Shown piece by piece: positions 6,324-8,211 of a stretch of 8,211 nt of DNA (position 1 is the stretch's first letter; each line of letters begins with the position of its first letter). Location of the stretch: NCBI GenBank assembly GCA_905215125.1, contig CAJMOV010000078.1:1-8211 (forward strand). The letters run 5' to 3'. The notes beneath the pieces are model-generated. The model did not search any database, was not told where the DNA came from, and saw nothing but the letters and a program-made list of their open reading frames with translations. This DNA comes from an uncultured bacterium (GTDB taxonomy: Bacteria; Bacillota; Clostridia; Oscillospirales; Butyricicoccaceae). The translations under genes and the position numbers were made by a program.

Positions 6324-7178
6324 ATGGCAGGAGCCTCTATGAAGGACATCAAGCTCCGCATTAAAAGTGTACAAAGCACCATGCAGATCACCAAGGCCAT
6401 GGAGCTTGTCGCGTCTTCCAAGCTGCGCCGGGCCAAAATGCGGGCCGAGCAGTGCCGCCCCTTTTTTGATATCCTGCATGAAACCTTGACGGATATCGCC
6501 AACACAAACCGCGATTTCAGTTCGCCGTACCTTCAGCAGCGCGATATCAAAAAGACCTGCTATGTCGTCATCGCAGGCGATAGGGGGCTGGCCGGCGGCT
6601 ACAATAACAACGTTTTTAAGCTGGCCGCCGCTCATATGGAAGGCAAGCCGGTAATGGTGCTTCCCATTGGCAAAAAGGCGCATGATTATTACTACCGTAA
6701 AGGGTTTGAGATCATGAGCGAGCGTTATGCTTCAGTAGAAGCGCTGACCAATGGGGATTGCGCCGAAATGGCGCAGGTACTGGCCGACGCTTATCTGAAG
6801 GGCGAGTTTGATGAGCTGTATGTCGTTTATACCAATTTTGTCTCCATGCTGACGCAGGATCCTGCGGTTATGAAAGTCCTTCCCATTCATGATTCCCGGG
6901 AAAAAGACGGGCGCGGCGGAGCAAGCGGCATGATTCTATACGAGCCGTCAACTACAGCAGTCTACAATGCCATTGTTCCGCAGTATATGACAGGTATTCT
7001 GTTCTGCGGTGTGGCAGAATCCTTAGCGTCCGAACTGGGAGCGCGGCGTACTGCGATGGAGGCGGCGAGTAAAAATGCCGGGGAAATGATCGAAGATCTC
7101 AATTTGCGTTATAACCGGGCACGTCAGGGCGCAATTACCCAGGAAATCACAGAAATCGTCGCAGGCGCTGAGCAGTAA
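6324..7178 (+). CDS. atpG: F1Fo ATP synthase subunit gamma
   Basis: This 284-residue protein forms the rotating central shaft. The N-terminal helix contains IKSVQSTMQITKAMELVASS (13-32), and the C-terminal helix ends with the conserved stretch EMIEDLNLRYNRARQGAITQ; together they make the coiled coil inside the alpha3beta3 head. The middle is the Rossmann-like domain, including VIAGDRGLAGGYNNN. ATG 6324 has a strong GGGGAGGAGGG (6307-6317), 6 nt upstream, and gives the usual MA-x-S-M-[RK]-DIK start. A second ATG at 6339 has its own AGGAG and could be an alternative start five residues later. Length is typical (about 285). Confidence 0.95.
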   Translation: MAGASMKDIKLRIKSVQSTMQITKAMELVASSKLRRAKMRAEQCRPFFDILHETLTDIANTNRDFSSPYLQQRDIKKTCYVVIAGDRGLAGGYNNNVFKLAAAHMEGKPVMVLPIGKKAHDYYYRKGFEIMSERYASVEALTNGDCAEMAQVLADAYLKGEFDELYVVYTNFVSMLTQDPAVMKVLPIHDSREKDGRGGASGMILYEPSTTAVYNAIVPQYMTGILFCGVAESLASELGARRTAMEAASKNAGEMIEDLNLRYNRARQGAITQEITEIVAGAEQ

Positions 7179-7194
7179 AGCTGTTTTGCTTTAC
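7175..7194 (+). other. Small RNA hairpin between atpG and atpD
   Basis: GTAAAGC (7175-7181) and GCTTTAC (7188-7194) are perfect inverted repeats around a 6-nt loop, TGTTTT. The left arm includes the atpG stop codon (7176-7178). There is no T run after it, so it is not an intrinsic terminator. It could influence mRNA processing or ribosome hand-over ahead of the strong atpD start. The stem is only 7 bp with three G-C pairs, so it may be incidental. Confidence 0.35.
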
Positions 7195-7217
7195 GACGGT
7201 TATAAGGAGGATTTGAT

Positions 7218-8211
7218 ATGAAGCCACAAAATATCGGTACCGTTGTCCAGGTTATCGGGCCGGTACTCGACATAAAATTTGAAGGGGGAAATTTGCCCGG
7301 GCTGCTCAACGCCGTTACAATCGACAACGGGGGACGCACTCTGACGGCTGAGGTTGCGCAGCACATCGGCGACAATATTGTGCGTTGTATCGCCATGAGC
7401 TCGACCGACGGGCTGGTTCGCGGGGCCGAGGCTGTTGATACCGGAGGACCTATCACGGTACCTGTCGGTAATGCCACGCTGGGACGTATTTTTAACCTTT
7501 TGGGTGAGCCGGTCGATAACATGCCGGCGCCGGAGGATGTCGAGCGCTGGCCCATTCACCGCCAGCCCCCCAGCTATGAAGAACAGGAGAGCACAACAGA
7601 GATTCTGGAAACCGGAATTAAGGTCGTGGATCTGATCTGCCCCTACGCCAAGGGTGGCAAGATTGGACTGTTTGGAGGCGCTGGTGTCGGCAAGACGGTT
7701 CTCATTATGGAGCTCATCAACAATGTTGCGACGCAGCATGGCGGCCTTTCAGTTTTTACCGGCGTTGGCGAACGAACCCGTGAAGGCAATGACCTTTACA
7801 ATGAAATGAAAGAGAGCGGCGTCATCAGCAAGACGGCGCTGGTCTATGGTCAGATGAACGAGCCGCCCGGGGCCCGTATGCGCGTCGGCCTGTCCGGTCT
7901 GACCATGGCGGAGTACTTCCGCGACCGTGAAGGGCAGGATGTGCTGCTGTTCATCGACAATATTTTCCGATTCACCCAGGCGGGGTCTGAGGTTTCCGCT
8001 TTGCTGGGGCGCATGCCGTCGGCCGTCGGCTATCAGCCGACGCTGGCCACTGAGATGGGCGCTTTGCAGGAGCGTATTACTTCGACCAAAAAGGGGTCTA
8101 TCACATCGGTTCAGGCCGTTTATGTCCCAGCCGACGACCTGACCGACCCCGCCCCTGCGACAACCTTTGCCCATCTGGACGCTACAACGGTTCTTGACCG
8201 CGCCATTGCGT
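7218..8211 (+). CDS. atpD: F1Fo ATP synthase subunit beta (3' end cut by window edge)
   Basis: This is the catalytic subunit, which makes or hydrolyses ATP at its interface with alpha. 331 complete codons are present of about 460-470 expected. Visible elements are the N-terminal beta barrel (about 5-80), Walker A GGAGVGKT (153-160; K159), the catalytic glutamate E185 in GERTREGNDLY (E. coli E181), Walker B VLLFIDN (242-248; D247), and the highly conserved ALLGRMPSAVGYQPTLA and ITSTKKGSITSVQ blocks. All key residues seen are intact. The ATG has a near-perfect AAGGAGG (7204-7210), 7 nt upstream. The reading frame is open to the right edge, so this is a window truncation and not a pseudogene. 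atpC (epsilon) is expected downstream but is not visible. Confidence 0.98.
   Translation, partial: MKPQNIGTVVQVIGPVLDIKFEGGNLPGLLNAVTIDNGGRTLTAEVAQHIGDNIVRCIAMSSTDGLVRGAEAVDTGGPITVPVGNATLGRIFNLLGEPVDNMPAPEDVERWPIHRQPPSYEEQESTTEILETGIKVVDLICPYAKGGKIGLFGGAGVGKTVLIMELINNVATQHGGLSVFTGVGERTREGNDLYNEMKESGVISKTALVYGQMNEPPGARMRVGLSGLTMAEYFRDREGQDVLLFIDNIFRFTQAGSEVSALLGRMPSAVGYQPTLATEMGALQERITSTKKGSITSVQAVYVPADDLTDPAPATTFAHLDATTVLDRAIA

Noticed and set aside
7218..8211. Truncated beta subunit as a possible pseudogene
   Set aside because: The frame is intact to the last base of the window with all catalytic residues seen, so truncation is due to the window edge.

Overview
The window holds two transcription units that diverge from a roughly 240-bp intergenic region. 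On the minus strand (1-1639, running off the left edge) lies the start of a cell-surface polysaccharide gene. On the plus strand (1884 to the right edge) lies a nearly complete F1Fo ATP synthase operon. The organism is most likely an anaerobic member of the Bacillota (Clostridia or Negativicutes). The reasons are the AtpZ-AtpI-a-c-b-delta-alpha-gamma-beta gene order, strong AGGAGG-type ribosome binding sites, a CsaB-type pyruvyltransferase domain (a marker of S-layer/SLH anchoring to pyruvylated wall polysaccharide) and a Na+-type c subunit. The genus cannot be named from sequence reading alone.

Left region: one uninterrupted minus-strand frame of 545 complete codons plus a partial one encodes a two-domain protein. 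Residues about 1-370 are a GT4-type glycosyltransferase. From about residue 382 a CsaB polysaccharide pyruvyl transferase domain begins, and the window ends before it is complete. Such activities are normally separate proteins, so this is a natural fusion of a sugar-adding and a ketal-adding enzyme of the same wall-polymer pathway.

Intergenic region: each unit has a good sigma-70/SigA-type promoter (minus: TTGATC-17-TATAAT; plus: TTGATA-16-TATAAT). The 54 bp between the two -35 boxes contain a dyad, GCCAGAA-N15-TTCTGGC, a candidate shared operator.

Right region: atpZ and atpI (assembly/ion-related membrane proteins) are followed by atpB (a), atpE (c), atpF (b), atpH (delta), atpA (alpha, TTG start), atpG (gamma) and the first about 331 codons of atpD (beta). 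atpC (epsilon) would be expected just beyond the right edge. Genes are tightly packed, with ATGA overlaps at atpI/atpB and atpF/atpH. Together they build the membrane rotor and stator (a, c, b), the stalks (delta, gamma) and the catalytic head (alpha, beta). The c subunit carries a glutamate in each helix (E29 and E62, followed by T63, T64 and Y67), the pattern of the two-carboxylate Na+-coupled rotor known from Fusobacterium nucleatum. This suggests a sodium-driven, or sodium-pumping, enzyme.

I saw no tRNA, rRNA, CRISPR array, insertion sequence or prophage feature. The most notable signals are the GT4-CsaB fusion, the two-carboxylate rotor, the TTG start of atpA and the intergenic dyad. I did not find evidence of a wholly new system.
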